Of a stretch of 63,395 nt of DNA, positions 1 through 9,190 are shown piece after piece (the first letter of the stretch is position 1; the number at the start of each line of letters is the position of its first letter). A program made the position numbers and the translations under genes. Origin of the DNA: Brevibacterium senegalense (GTDB taxonomy: Bacteria > Actinomycetota > Actinomycetes > Actinomycetales > Brevibacteriaceae); contig DYUK01000016.1 of assembly GCA_020743695.1 (NCBI GenBank), positions 1 to 63,395 of the forward strand, read 5' to 3'. Below the pieces are notes generated by a model that worked only from the letters and a program-made list of their open reading frames with translations, was not told where the DNA came from and ran no database searches.

Positions 1-578
1 ACCGCACCGATGATCGGCTGCCACGACTCTCCGGTCGTGTCGCCGTACGCAAGTGCATGAGCGGTGTTCGCCACGATCGACAGGCCCGTGAACACCCCGA
101 GCATCAGCCACGACGGCCACGTCCTCTCCCCTCGGGCCTTGTGGATCAGCACCGATCCGGCGTACACGAGGATGCCGGTATCCATGAACGCAGGGACTGA
201 CCAGTGCATCCATTCCGGCAGCCCCAGCCACGCCGCGACCTCCATCAGCGCGACGAAGCTGATTGCGAAAGCGACCAGCCCAGCGAAGGCGACACCAGCG
301 GTGATCGTGCGGATGAACCGTGGATCATCCGGGTTGATCCGGGAGGTCTTCGTTATCCGCAGTGACGACGGCACTCGTTCTCCGGTAGCGTTGCCCGTAC
401 CGTGATCGGTGATCGAAATACCTCTTGCATCGCCCGTTCCGGTAGTGGTGGCCTCGCTCCTCCCCGGGAGCGAAGCCACCGTGCTTCCTCGGCCGTCATC
501 GGCCTGCGGGATGGATACAGGCTCGCCCGCCCCGGTGGTCTGTTCGCTGCTCACCCAGCGAGTCGTTTCTGCGGTCAC
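1..578 (-). CDS. DUF2637 domain membrane protein (partial, continues past left edge)
   Basis: Not in ORF track. GTG start at 578 on the minus strand gives VTAETTRWVSSEQ...INPDDPRFIRTITAGVAFAGLVAFAISFVALMEVAAWLGLPEWMHWSVPAFMDTGILVYAGSVLIHKARGERTWPSWLMLGVFTGLSIVANTAHALAYG, matching the DUF2637 pattern of actinobacterial mobile elements. Confidence 0.75.
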   Translation of the reverse strand, partial: MTAETTRWVSSEQTTGAGEPVSIPQADDGRGSTVASLPGRSEATTTGTGDARGISITDHGTGNATGERVPSSLRITKTSRINPDDPRFIRTITAGVAFAGLVAFAISFVALMEVAAWLGLPEWMHWSVPAFMDTGILVYAGSVLIHKARGERTWPSWLMLGVFTGLSIVANTAHALAYGDTTGESWQPIIGA

Positions 579-609
579 TGCTCGTCACCTCGCCTTGTCT
601 CGCGCGTGG

Positions 610-837
610 TCATCGGCTGGGGCCAATCGTCGGACCCTCGGGCATCGCGGCCGCACTGATCGCGGCCACACGCGCTGCTCGTTCCGTGTCCGAGATCGAG
701 TTCCAGTCGTGTCGGAACACCTCGTTTCGCACCTTCTGTCGGCTCACGCGGATGACTCGCGTCGGTGCTTCCGACAGGGCCGGTGCCGCCTCGTCGCGGC
801 CGGTCTTTGGCTTCTTGGGCGTGTTGTTCGTGCTCAT
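610..837 (-). CDS. Small hypothetical protein
   Basis: 75 aa ORF, 4-nt overlap with the upstream 834..1730 gene on the same strand. Confidence 0.5.
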   Translation of the reverse strand: MSTNNTPKKPKTGRDEAAPALSEAPTRVIRVSRQKVRNEVFRHDWNSISDTERAARVAAISAAAMPEGPTIGPSR

Positions 838-1730
838 GCTCGTGCCCTCCTGGCGTTACCGTGCGTGACTGCGCTGAGGTTCGTGGCCGTCTTCTCGACA
901 GACCCGAGAGTGTCCGGGTTGCCCAACGCAGCGGTCACCTGACCGGACTCGTGTCCGGCCATGACCGCCAACAGGTCGGACAGGACCGCCATCGTGTCCG
1001 CGACCTCGACCGCGAGGTCATCCAGCCGGTCAGTGTCGAGTCCGGCCGGATCGACGTGACCGGACGACAGCGCCAGCTCCAGCGTCTTGGCGCGCTTCTT
1101 CGCGACCGGCAAGGGCGCCGATCCGCTCGTGTGCAGCTCCGTGATCAGGCGGTTGATCTGGTCTCGGCTCAGTCCCTGGTGACCGGTCATGTCCACCGTG
1201 ACCGGCTCGATCCCGAGGTCGCCGGCCAGGCGGTCACCCCCGGCCAGCTGACCGTTGGACGTGTCTGGTTCCTCGATGATCTCCGCGTCGAGGATCTCCG
1301 GCTCAGCATCAGGAGTTCTCGAAGGGCCCGAGGACCGCTTCTGAATGCTCGCCGGGTAGTGCTTGCCGTCGACTCCGACCACCGGCTCACTTGCCTCAGC
1401 TGTCTCATTTGCGACACCTGCGGACTGCAGCCGCCTGTGAACGGTGTCCTTGCTCAGCTCAGTCGCCGCCGCGATTCCTCGGGTGCTCATTCCCGCGGCC
1501 CGCAGCTCCGCGACCAACTGCTCCTCAAGTTCCTTCGGAGGTCGTAGCGTCACGTCGACAAACTCAGCATCGAGGTAGTCCTGCCAGGACGCGTATCCCA
1601 GGGCAGTCCATATGCGACCGCGCCACGCCGCGTCGATCTTCGAGCGGAGCGCTCCGTAATCACTCTTGAGCTCTTCCGTAAACTCCCGGGCTTCGGCCGC
1701 GGTGAACGAGCTGACCAGTGCAGTACTCAT
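834..1730 (-). CDS. ParB-like / HTH DNA-binding protein of mobile-element type
   Basis: 298 aa; N-terminal YGALRSKIDAAWRGRIWTALGYASWQDYLDAEF plus HTH-like GMSTRGIAAATELSKDTVHRRL. Confidence 0.65.
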   Translation of the reverse strand: MSTALVSSFTAAEAREFTEELKSDYGALRSKIDAAWRGRIWTALGYASWQDYLDAEFVDVTLRPPKELEEQLVAELRAAGMSTRGIAAATELSKDTVHRRLQSAGVANETAEASEPVVGVDGKHYPASIQKRSSGPSRTPDAEPEILDAEIIEEPDTSNGQLAGGDRLAGDLGIEPVTVDMTGHQGLSRDQINRLITELHTSGSAPLPVAKKRAKTLELALSSGHVDPAGLDTDRLDDLAVEVADTMAVLSDLLAVMAGHESGQVTAALGNPDTLGSVEKTATNLSAVTHGNARRARA

Positions 1731-1975
1731 CGCACGACCTCCACAGGGTGCAGCTCGTCGGCACCATCAAAGCCTTCAACCAGGCGGGAGAACGGCACCC
1801 CCAACCACAGGGCGAGCTTGATCAGCTCATCCACCTTGAACGAACCGCGCCCATGCAGCTTGGCCGAGAAGCTAGCTCTGCTTAGTTGAAGTGCCTCCGC
1901 CGCATCTTTCTGGTGAAGACCGCGCCGCCCTAGCTCTGCCCCGATGTTTGCTCGCAACATCTCCAAGTAAGTCAT
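1727..1975 (-). CDS. XRE-family HTH transcriptional regulator
   Basis: 82 aa; IGAELGRRGLHQKDAAEALQLSRASFSAKLHGRGSFKVDELIKLALWLGV. Confidence 0.8.
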   Translation of the reverse strand: MTYLEMLRANIGAELGRRGLHQKDAAEALQLSRASFSAKLHGRGSFKVDELIKLALWLGVPFSRLVEGFDGADELHPVEVVR

Positions 1976-2085
1976 GCCCTCACACTATTTGCGTGAGCCA
2001 CACATCGCAAGCATCACGTTAGCCACAGGCAAACTGCAATACAGAAATCATTGCCTCCATATGTCTAGAGGCATAGTGTGTACAC
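1976..2085. promoter_or_regulatory. Divergent leaderless promoter region with two 22-bp inverted-repeat operator candidates
   Basis: Plus: TTGCCT(2051)-N17-TAGTGT(2074)-N6-ATG(2086). Minus: TTGCGA(2010)-N17-TAGTGT(1987)-N6-ATG(1975). IRs TGCCTC-N10-GAGGCA (2052-2073) and TTGCG-N12-CGCAA (1989-2010). Confidence 0.7.
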
Positions 2086-2424
2086 ATGACAACCATGCAT
2101 GAACCAGCATCCGCGACAAACGTAGGAGACGTGAACCAGCGCGTCTCCAGTGAAGTCCGGGCTTGGCTTGGTCGACGCCAGTTGACGCAGCGAGCCCTCG
2201 CTCAGCAGCTCGGCATCAGCGCTACGAGCTTGTCCTTTCGCATGAAGGGAAAGACGCCTTGGAGCATCGCCGAGCTTGTCGCAGTCTCGTCGTGGCTGCA
2301 GATCTCTCTCGCGCAGCTGCTGGGCGACGAGCTCGTGAATGAGAAGAACCCCCAGCCAGTGGCTGAGGGTTCTTCCTTCTCTGTGGCGGGGGGAGGATTT
2401 GAACCTCCGACCTCCGGGTTATGA
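2086..2424 (+). CDS. XRE-family HTH regulator; 3' end runs antisense into the tRNA
   Basis: 112 aa; VRAWLGRRQLTQRALAQQLGISATSLSFRMKGKTPWSIAELVAVSSWLQI; stop TGA 2422-2424 overlaps the complement of the tRNA anticodon. Confidence 0.75.
   Translation: MTTMHEPASATNVGDVNQRVSSEVRAWLGRRQLTQRALAQQLGISATSLSFRMKGKTPWSIAELVAVSSWLQISLAQLLGDELVNEKNPQPVAEGSSFSVAGGGFEPPTSGL
2343..2375 (-). terminator. Stem-loop downstream of tRNA-Met
   Basis: GAAGAACCC(c)CAGCC-agt-GGCTG(a)GGGTTCTTC inverted repeat. Confidence 0.6.
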
Positions 2425-2457
2425 GCCCGGCGAGCTACCGAACTGCTCCACCCCGCG
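2384..2457 (-). tRNA. tRNA-Met(CAT), initiator type (fMet)
   Basis: CGCGGGGTGGAGCAGTTCGGTAGCTCGCCGGGCTCATAACCCGGAGGTCGGAGGTTCAAATCCTCCCCCCGCCA; CAT anticodon, GGG/CCC anticodon stem, unpaired 1:72 (C-C). CCA not encoded. Confidence 0.93.
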
Positions 2458-2629
2458 TTGCGAGACCCACTCTACGTGAACTCCAGGTGGCCACCAAATC
2501 GACAGCGGGTGATGCCTGACACATCCGCCCTGATGGTGGCCGTGCCGCGGGTGTCGCCGCACCTGGGACGACCGCGGGGCCGGACGGACGAATCCGTCGC
2601 GGCCCCGCGCTCGTGATGCTACGACCGGG

Positions 2630-5600
2630 TCAGGACCCGTCGTCGGCCGCCGCATCCGGCGCGGCCGCATCGGGGCTCGCCTCCGGATCCGCAGCCGCGG
2701 CGTCGCCGCCCTCGGCTTCGATCGCGTCCTCGAGTGCCCGACGCAGACGCTCCTGGGCCTCGCCGTAGGCGCCGAAATCGCCGTTGCTGAGCGCCTCGTC
2801 CGCCTCCTGCATCGCCTCGTTCGCCCGGGTGAGTGCGTCGTCCAGGCTGGCCGCCTCGTCATCGCCCTCACCGCCGGCGCCCGTGCCGCCGGTGGCCGCA
2901 TCATCGCCTTCACCCGCAGCGTCCGAGTCGCCGGCCTCGGCGCCGGAATCGCCGCCGAAGACCTGGTCGAGCGCCTCGTCCAACGTGGGCGCGAAGCCGA
3001 TCTGCTCGCCGAAGGCGACGAGCACGCGCTGCAGCACCGGGTAGGACGTCTCGCCCGCCGACCGGACGTAGACGGGCTGGACGTACAGCAGTCCGTCCGC
3101 CACCGGCAGCGTCAGCAGGTTGCCGTTCTCCACCCGCGACTCGCCCTGACGCAGCAGGTTGAGGCTGGTCTGGACCGTGGGCTCGGTGTTGAAGTTGTTC
3201 TGCGCCTGACCCGGGCCGGGGAACGTCGTGTTCCTGGGCAGCTGCAGCAGTCGCAGCGTGCCGTACTCCTCATCCACGACACCGGCTTCATCCCCCGCGT
3301 CCGCGTTCGCCGCGAGGAAGCCCGTGAGGTTGTTGCGGGTCTGCCCCTGGCTGGGGCGCGGGATGAACGAGGACGTCAGCGAGAACGCCGGCTGCTCCTG
3401 ACCCGGCATCTGCAGGGTGAGGAAGTAGGGCGGCTGCACCAGCTGGCGATCCTGATCCGTGGTCGGATCGATCGGCAGCGTCCAGAAGTCCTGGCCCGAG
3501 TAGTACTCGCTGCCGTTCGACACGTGGTACTGCGTCAGCAGGGAGCGCTGGACCTTGAACAGGTCCTCCGGGTAGCGGATATGGCTCATGAGCTCGCTCG
3601 AGATCTCCGACGCCGGCTTGATGAGGTCCGGGAAGACGTTCATCCAGGCGTCCAGGACGGGGTCGTCCTGATCCCACTCGTACATGTCGACGGAGCCGTC
3701 GTACGCGTCCACCGTCACCTTCACGGAGTTGCGGATGTAGTTGACCTGCTCATCCGGCAGTGCCACGACCGCATTGCTGTCGGCCGTCGTCGAGTCCGTC
3801 GTCGCCTCCTGGAGCACCGACGGACGCGAGTACGGGTACTGGTCCGAGGTCGTGTATCCGTCCAAGATCCACTTGACCCGACCGTCCACCACAGCGGGGT
3901 ACGGATCGCCGTCGACCTCGAGGAACGGTGCCAGCTTCGCCACGCGCTCACGCGGCGTGCGGTCGTAGAGGATCTGCGACTCGTCGTTCAGCGTGTCCGC
4001 CAGCACGATCTGCTCGTCCTGGAACTTGATCGCGTAGAGCAGACGGTTGAAGAAGTTGCCCACGCTGGGTCCGCCGTCGCCGGTGAACGTGTAGTTCACC
4101 TGGCCGGAGCCCTCCTCCTCGTCGGCCGGGTAGTCCAGCTCGATCGGGTCGGCCCCCTCGGGTGCGCCCACGATCGAGTACTGCGTCGAGCGCTCGCCGA
4201 AGTAGATGCGCGGCTCGTAGTCACTCTGGTCCGACAGCACGCCGCTGGCTGGGATCGACGCCTCGAAGAACGCGGGCTCGCCGTCCGGGCCGCGCCGGCT
4301 GCCGTATGCGGCGACGACGCCGAAGCCGTGGGTGTAGACCGTCGCCTGGTTGACCCACGTGTTCTCCGACAGCGCATTGGGATCCAGCTCGCGCAGCGCG
4401 ATGACCGTGTCCTCGCTGACTCCGTCGATGTCGTAGCGATCGACGTCCAGCTGCTCCGGGAAGGCGTAGTACGAACGCGTCTGCTGCAGCTGGCGGAAGG
4501 TGTCCGACACGAGGTTGGGGTCCAGCAGGCGGACGCTCGCGGCCGTGACCGCGTCCTGCCGCAGGGCGCCGGACTCGCCCTCCGTGGACGGCGTGTACGG
4601 GATGACCTCGACGTCGTCGATGCCGTACGCGGACCGGGTGGCCTCGAGGTGCCGGTCGATGTACTCCGACTCGAGGCTCTGCTCCGAGGGGTTGACCTGG
4701 AACTGCTGCATCGCGGCCGGGAAGCCGATGATCGCGACGGCTCCCAGCACCACGAGCATGCCCAGCGAGATCGCCGTCAGCCGGAACGTCTTGAAGAAGG
4801 CGGTGGAGAACACGAGCACGGCCACCAGCAGCGCGGCGATCGACACGATGAGGATCGCCGGCAGCGCCGCGTTCGCATCCGTGTAGGTCGCACCGGTCAC
4901 CAGGCCGCTGTTGTCCGTCAGCTTGCTGAAGCGCCAGAGGAACAGGCGCACAGCCTGGACCAGCACGAGGACGCTCAGCGCCACCGCCAGATGGATGCGC
5001 GCGCTGCGGGTCAGCTCGAACCCGCGGGTCTCACGCGGCCGCAGTCCGCCGAACAGGTAGTGGGCCACAAGGCCGGCGACGACGGCCAGCAGGGCGACCA
5101 TGCCCAGGAAGTCGACGATCGTCGTGATGATCGGCAGCTGGAAGATGTAGAAGCCGATGTCGTTCTGGTACTGCGGGTCGGCCTGACCGAACGACTCGGA
5201 GTTGAGGAACAGCAGCGCCTGCTGCCACGAGGCGGTCAGCGCGATGCCGCCCAGCAGGCCCAGCACCGCGGGGATCGCGTAGGTGAGCGTGCGGCGCAGC
5301 GGCTCGACGGCCTCGCGGTAGCGGTCCAGGTTCTCCTCGCGCGGGCTCGAGGGCAGGTTCGTGGGCCGGCCGCGGTGCGCGGACCACAGCATGTACCAGA
5401 CCGGCACCGCCATGAGGAGGAAGCCCAGCGCGAACAGTGCCGCACGGGCGATCCATTCGGTCGCGAACACGTCGACGCGGTCCAGCTGCTGGAACCACAG
5501 GACCTCGGTGAAGATCTGCGCGAAGACCACGAAGAGCGCGACGAGCGCGAGGACCGCGATGAGCGTGAGGAGCAGCGGCGACGGACGCCTGCTTCCCGAA

Positions 5601-5638
5601 CTGGGGGGTGTCTGCGGGGGTCTGGCGGTGAAGCTCAC
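2630..5638 (-). CDS. UPF0182 family membrane protein
   Basis: 1002 aa; N-terminal TM segments, QYQNDIGFYIFQLPI, ESEYIDRHLEATRSAYG, acidic C-terminal tail. Confidence 0.92.
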   Translation of the reverse strand: MSFTARPPQTPPSSGSRRPSPLLLTLIAVLALVALFVVFAQIFTEVLWFQQLDRVDVFATEWIARAALFALGFLLMAVPVWYMLWSAHRGRPTNLPSSPREENLDRYREAVEPLRRTLTYAIPAVLGLLGGIALTASWQQALLFLNSESFGQADPQYQNDIGFYIFQLPIITTIVDFLGMVALLAVVAGLVAHYLFGGLRPRETRGFELTRSARIHLAVALSVLVLVQAVRLFLWRFSKLTDNSGLVTGATYTDANAALPAILIVSIAALLVAVLVFSTAFFKTFRLTAISLGMLVVLGAVAIIGFPAAMQQFQVNPSEQSLESEYIDRHLEATRSAYGIDDVEVIPYTPSTEGESGALRQDAVTAASVRLLDPNLVSDTFRQLQQTRSYYAFPEQLDVDRYDIDGVSEDTVIALRELDPNALSENTWVNQATVYTHGFGVVAAYGSRRGPDGEPAFFEASIPASGVLSDQSDYEPRIYFGERSTQYSIVGAPEGADPIELDYPADEEEGSGQVNYTFTGDGGPSVGNFFNRLLYAIKFQDEQIVLADTLNDESQILYDRTPRERVAKLAPFLEVDGDPYPAVVDGRVKWILDGYTTSDQYPYSRPSVLQEATTDSTTADSNAVVALPDEQVNYIRNSVKVTVDAYDGSVDMYEWDQDDPVLDAWMNVFPDLIKPASEISSELMSHIRYPEDLFKVQRSLLTQYHVSNGSEYYSGQDFWTLPIDPTTDQDRQLVQPPYFLTLQMPGQEQPAFSLTSSFIPRPSQGQTRNNLTGFLAANADAGDEAGVVDEEYGTLRLLQLPRNTTFPGPGQAQNNFNTEPTVQTSLNLLRQGESRVENGNLLTLPVADGLLYVQPVYVRSAGETSYPVLQRVLVAFGEQIGFAPTLDEALDQVFGGDSGAEAGDSDAAGEGDDAATGGTGAGGEGDDEAASLDDALTRANEAMQEADEALSNGDFGAYGEAQERLRRALEDAIEAEGGDAAAADPEASPDAAAPDAAADDGS

Positions 5639-5732
5639 AGTCGCCCTTTCCTGTCTGTGGTGCGGCTGTGGGTGTCCAGCCGGTCTGCCTGGTGGTCCGC
5701 GCCGCGGGCGCGGGTGGTGCGTGGGGGCCTCA

Positions 5733-6869
5733 TCACGGGGTGTCCGTGCAGGACGGCAGGTCGGCCGTGTCGCCTGCCGCGATGTCCGTGACGGCCTGGT
5801 GCGCGCCGGACAGGTCGTCCACGCGCACGACGGTCATGTCGTCGACTCCGCGGGCTCCCAGCACCTCGGCGCAGTTGTCCGCCGGTGACAGGAACCAGTC
5901 CGCTCCCGAGGCCGCGGCCGCCGCGACCTTCTGCCTCGCCCCGCCGATGGGAGACACCTCGCCGGCGGCGTCGATGGCGCCGGTTCCCGCGATGGCCTCC
6001 CCGCCCGTCAGGTTGCCCTCGGTCAGCAGGTCGATGATGGTGAGCGCGAAGATCGTGCCGGCGGACGGCCCGCCGATCCCCTCGACGGCGAAATCGACGT
6101 CGAACGGGAAGCTGTAGGCGCGGGACATGACGACGCCGATCGACCGCGTCCCGTCGGTCTCGACCGGCTCGACGGTCTCCTCCACGGTCTCCCCGTCGCG
6201 TTCGAGGGTGAACTCGACGGGCCCCGTCGAGTCGAGCACGGCCTGGCGGACGCCGCTCATCCCCTCGTCCGTGCCGGGCACGTCCTCACCGTCGACGGAG
6301 AGGATGTGGTCGCCCGGCTGCATGATGCCTGCGGCCGGGGATCCCTCGACGATCTGGCTGACGCCGATGACGGAGTCGTAGTCGATGTCCAGCTCCGTGA
6401 GTGCCGCGGCCGTCGCCTCGTCCTGCGAGGAGATCATCTCCGTGCTGTTGGCGGTCTCGACCTCGTCGCGCGTCGTGCTGAGCGGATAGAAGGCCTCGGA
6501 GGGCACGACGGTCTCGACCCCGTTGACCAGGGACGTGACCGCCTGTGCGGCGAAGATGTCGCGCCCCGGTCCCCCGGCGACCGCGACCGTCAGCATGTCG
6601 AGGGTGCCCTCCGCCTCGTACGTCTCCGTCCCGCTGATCGAGACGAGGTCGACGCCCTCGTAGGGCTCCAGCGTGTTGACGACGGGACCGGGCGTCTGCA
6701 GCAGGTACGGGACGGGGGTGAGCGCAAGCACGAACACCAGTGCGTAGAGGAAGAATCCGGAGAGTCCGGACGACCCCAGGAACCGCGACCTCCCGCGTCC
6801 GGCGTCGGTGACGGACCGGCCTCCGTCTGCGGGCGCGGCATCGCTCACGTGGGGGTCCTCCAGAGTCAT
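5733..6869 (-). CDS. PDZ / Lon-like (S16) serine protease, YlbL family
   Basis: N-terminal TM, PDZ segment, S16 motif GGPSAGTIFALTIIDLLTEGNLTGG and GGARQKVAAA lysine. Confidence 0.88.
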   Translation of the reverse strand: MTLEDPHVSDAAPADGGRSVTDAGRGRSRFLGSSGLSGFFLYALVFVLALTPVPYLLQTPGPVVNTLEPYEGVDLVSISGTETYEAEGTLDMLTVAVAGGPGRDIFAAQAVTSLVNGVETVVPSEAFYPLSTTRDEVETANSTEMISSQDEATAAALTELDIDYDSVIGVSQIVEGSPAAGIMQPGDHILSVDGEDVPGTDEGMSGVRQAVLDSTGPVEFTLERDGETVEETVEPVETDGTRSIGVVMSRAYSFPFDVDFAVEGIGGPSAGTIFALTIIDLLTEGNLTGGEAIAGTGAIDAAGEVSPIGGARQKVAAAAASGADWFLSPADNCAEVLGARGVDDMTVVRVDDLSGAHQAVTDIAAGDTADLPSCTDTP

Positions 6870-7043
6870 CGAGTCCCGATCAGTGTAGTCGAGCGATGTG
6901 CGGCTCAGAAATCGGATGCGTCCTCCGGACGGCCCCGGATCGAGCTGGGAACAGGATCCGCACCGGCGTGACGGGAAGGATTCGCACAGCGCCGAACGTT
7001 AGGGTTGCCGGAACGACCGCGCGACGACCCACGAGGAACAGCC

Positions 7044-8441
7044 ATGAGCGACAAGAACGACGACCGGACACCGGACGACGACGACCAGGGCCAGAACCCG
7101 TTCGAGCAGATGTTCGGGATGATGTTCGGCTCCGGCGGCCAGGGCTTCCCCGCGGCGGGAGGGCAGGCCGGAGGCATGCCGCTGGACCCGTCGATGCTGC
7201 AGGGCATGATGGGGCAGTTGCAGGGACTGCTGTCCGGCGGCGACTCCTCCGCCGCGGCGCAGAAGGTGATCGATCAGTCCGTCCCGACCCCGGACCCCAC
7301 GATCAGCCCCGACCTGGAGCGGAACTCCACGGACGCGTTCCGCTTGGCCGAGCTGTGGCTGGAGCGCGTCATCGATCCGGTGGCCGGCGTGGGGGAACCG
7401 CGCGCGCTCAACCGTGCGGCCTGGGCGAAGGGCTCCCTGGACGAGTGGCGTCGCCTGGCCGATCCGATCCGGAAGAACATGTCCGACTCGATGGTCGAGA
7501 ACCTCAAGGAGCAGGCGCCGCCGGAGTTGGCGCAGCTCATGGCGGGCGCCGGTCAGATGCTGTCCTCGATGAGCCAGTCGATGTTCTCCGTCCAGATCGG
7601 CGAGGCCGTCGCCGCACTGTCCGGCGCCGTCCTGAGCGGCACGGAGTTCGGTCTGCCCCTCTTCGACACGACCCCGGTCCTCGTCGAGGCGAACCTGCCC
7701 GGCGCGGCGGCGGAGATGGACGTCGATGCCACGCAGCTGCGCATCTGGCTGGCTACCCGCGAGCTGGCCCACCTGTGGCTGTTCGCGAAGTACCCCTGGC
7801 TGCGGGGCCACGTGGAGACCGCGCTCGCGAAGTACGCCGCCGGTGTCGAGGTCGACCTCAGCCGCGTCCAGGACCTCTCGGCCGGCACGGACCCCGCGGA
7901 GATGCAGCGGATGGCGGAGGAGCTGCGCTCCGGCCTGCTCGCTCCGGCGACCACCGACGAGCAGAAGGAGGCGCTCACCGCGCTGGAGAATCTGCTGTCC
8001 GTCATCGCCGGCTGGTCCGACGTCGTCGTCCACCGCGCCTGCGAGGCGCTCGAGGACCGCGATGCGATCCGCGAGGCACTGCGCGGCCGCCACGCCTCCG
8101 AGTCCGAGGCCGAGGCCGCCTTCGCCTCCCACATCGGCTTCTCGCTGCGGCCGCGGCGTCTGCGCGACGCGGCCGCCCTCTTCACGTTCCTCGAGCAGAA
8201 GAACGGCCCGGAGGCCCGCGACGCGGTGTTCGACCACCCGGACACCCTGCCCACCACCCAGGATCTGGACGATCCGCTGGGCTACGACGAGCGCCGGCAG
8301 GAGACGTGGGCGTCGGATTCCTCGCTGGACGAGGCGCTGGAGCGGATCCTCCGGGAAGCCGATGATGCGGACGCCTCGACCGACGAGGACGCACACGGCG
8401 ACGGGAAGTCGTCCGGTGACGACGGCTCCCGGGACTCCTGA
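7044..8441 (+). CDS. Zincin-like DUF2342 / 'coenzyme F420 biosynthesis-associated' family protein
   Basis: MSDKNDDRTPDDDDQGQNPFEQMFG; ATRELAHLWLFAKYPWLRGHVETALAKYA; family-typical context. Confidence 0.75.
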   Translation: MSDKNDDRTPDDDDQGQNPFEQMFGMMFGSGGQGFPAAGGQAGGMPLDPSMLQGMMGQLQGLLSGGDSSAAAQKVIDQSVPTPDPTISPDLERNSTDAFRLAELWLERVIDPVAGVGEPRALNRAAWAKGSLDEWRRLADPIRKNMSDSMVENLKEQAPPELAQLMAGAGQMLSSMSQSMFSVQIGEAVAALSGAVLSGTEFGLPLFDTTPVLVEANLPGAAAEMDVDATQLRIWLATRELAHLWLFAKYPWLRGHVETALAKYAAGVEVDLSRVQDLSAGTDPAEMQRMAEELRSGLLAPATTDEQKEALTALENLLSVIAGWSDVVVHRACEALEDRDAIREALRGRHASESEAEAAFASHIGFSLRPRRLRDAAALFTFLEQKNGPEARDAVFDHPDTLPTTQDLDDPLGYDERRQETWASDSSLDEALERILREADDADASTDEDAHGDGKSSGDDGSRDS

Positions 8442-8530
8442 CGGCAGCGGAGTCCCATGACCGCAGTGGAGACCGATCCGTGCCGGTCGCACGGGGTCGC
8501 GGTCGCTCACAGTGATGCGGGTCGACTCCG

Positions 8531-9190
8531 ATGAGTGAGCGACTGCGCGGGCTGATGAGCGAGCTGGATCCCGACCGGATCCGCAGGACGGCCGGCGATG
8601 CGGACGCGTCCGTCGCCTCAGTCGCTCAGGACGATCTGCGCTCCGGTGCCCTCACCGTGCTGCGCGCGGACGGTGTTCGGCACCTGACCGTCAGTTGCCT
8701 CCTGGTCGCAGGCGACGACCGGAGCCCGTTCGTGGCCCTGGGCCTGCATACGAAGTCAGGTCAGTGGCGACAGGTGGGCGGCCACCTGGAAGCGGACGAT
8801 GCGAGCCTTCGCGCAGCCGTCGTCCGTGAGGTGCGCGAGGAGTCAGGCATCGAGGCGTGCGACGGAGATGGGTCGGACGACGAGGACGAGGCGGTCGACA
8901 GTCGCGACGCAGTCCTCTCCCCCGCGCCCATCACGGTCCGGGAGTTCACGGTGGGCACCCGCGACTGCGCGACGCATGTCGACGTGCTGTTCGCCGCCCA
9001 CGTCCCGGAGCGCGTCGCACTGCAGACTCTCGATGCGGGGATCGCACGCATCGAGTGGTGGTCCGTCTCCACTCTGCCGGATGGCACCGCGCCGGACCTC
9101 CGACGTGACCTGCCGCAGCTGCTGAGCCGGATCGGGCGGAGCAGTGCGCCCACGGACGTCACCCCTCACCGGCACGCTGACCGTAGCTGA
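8531..9190 (+). CDS. NUDIX hydrolase
   Basis: Nudix box GGHLEADDASLRAAVVREVREESGIE. Confidence 0.88.
   Translation: MSERLRGLMSELDPDRIRRTAGDADASVASVAQDDLRSGALTVLRADGVRHLTVSCLLVAGDDRSPFVALGLHTKSGQWRQVGGHLEADDASLRAAVVREVREESGIEACDGDGSDDEDEAVDSRDAVLSPAPITVREFTVGTRDCATHVDVLFAAHVPERVALQTLDAGIARIEWWSVSTLPDGTAPDLRRDLPQLLSRIGRSSAPTDVTPHRHADRS

Larger units (their letters stand above)
1..2457. mobile_element. Putative end of an integrated element (AICE/prophage-like) abutting the initiator tRNA-Met
   Basis: DUF2637-type protein, ParB/HTH-like protein and divergent XRE regulators next to the 3' end of a tRNA; gene content differs from the core genes that follow. Other end and integrase not in window. 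Confidence 0.6.

Noticed and set aside
3524-5791. 755-aa plus-strand ORF
   Set aside because: Antisense shadow of the UPF0182 gene; Arg/Val/Asp-rich composition typical of high-GC spurious frames, no recognisable domain.
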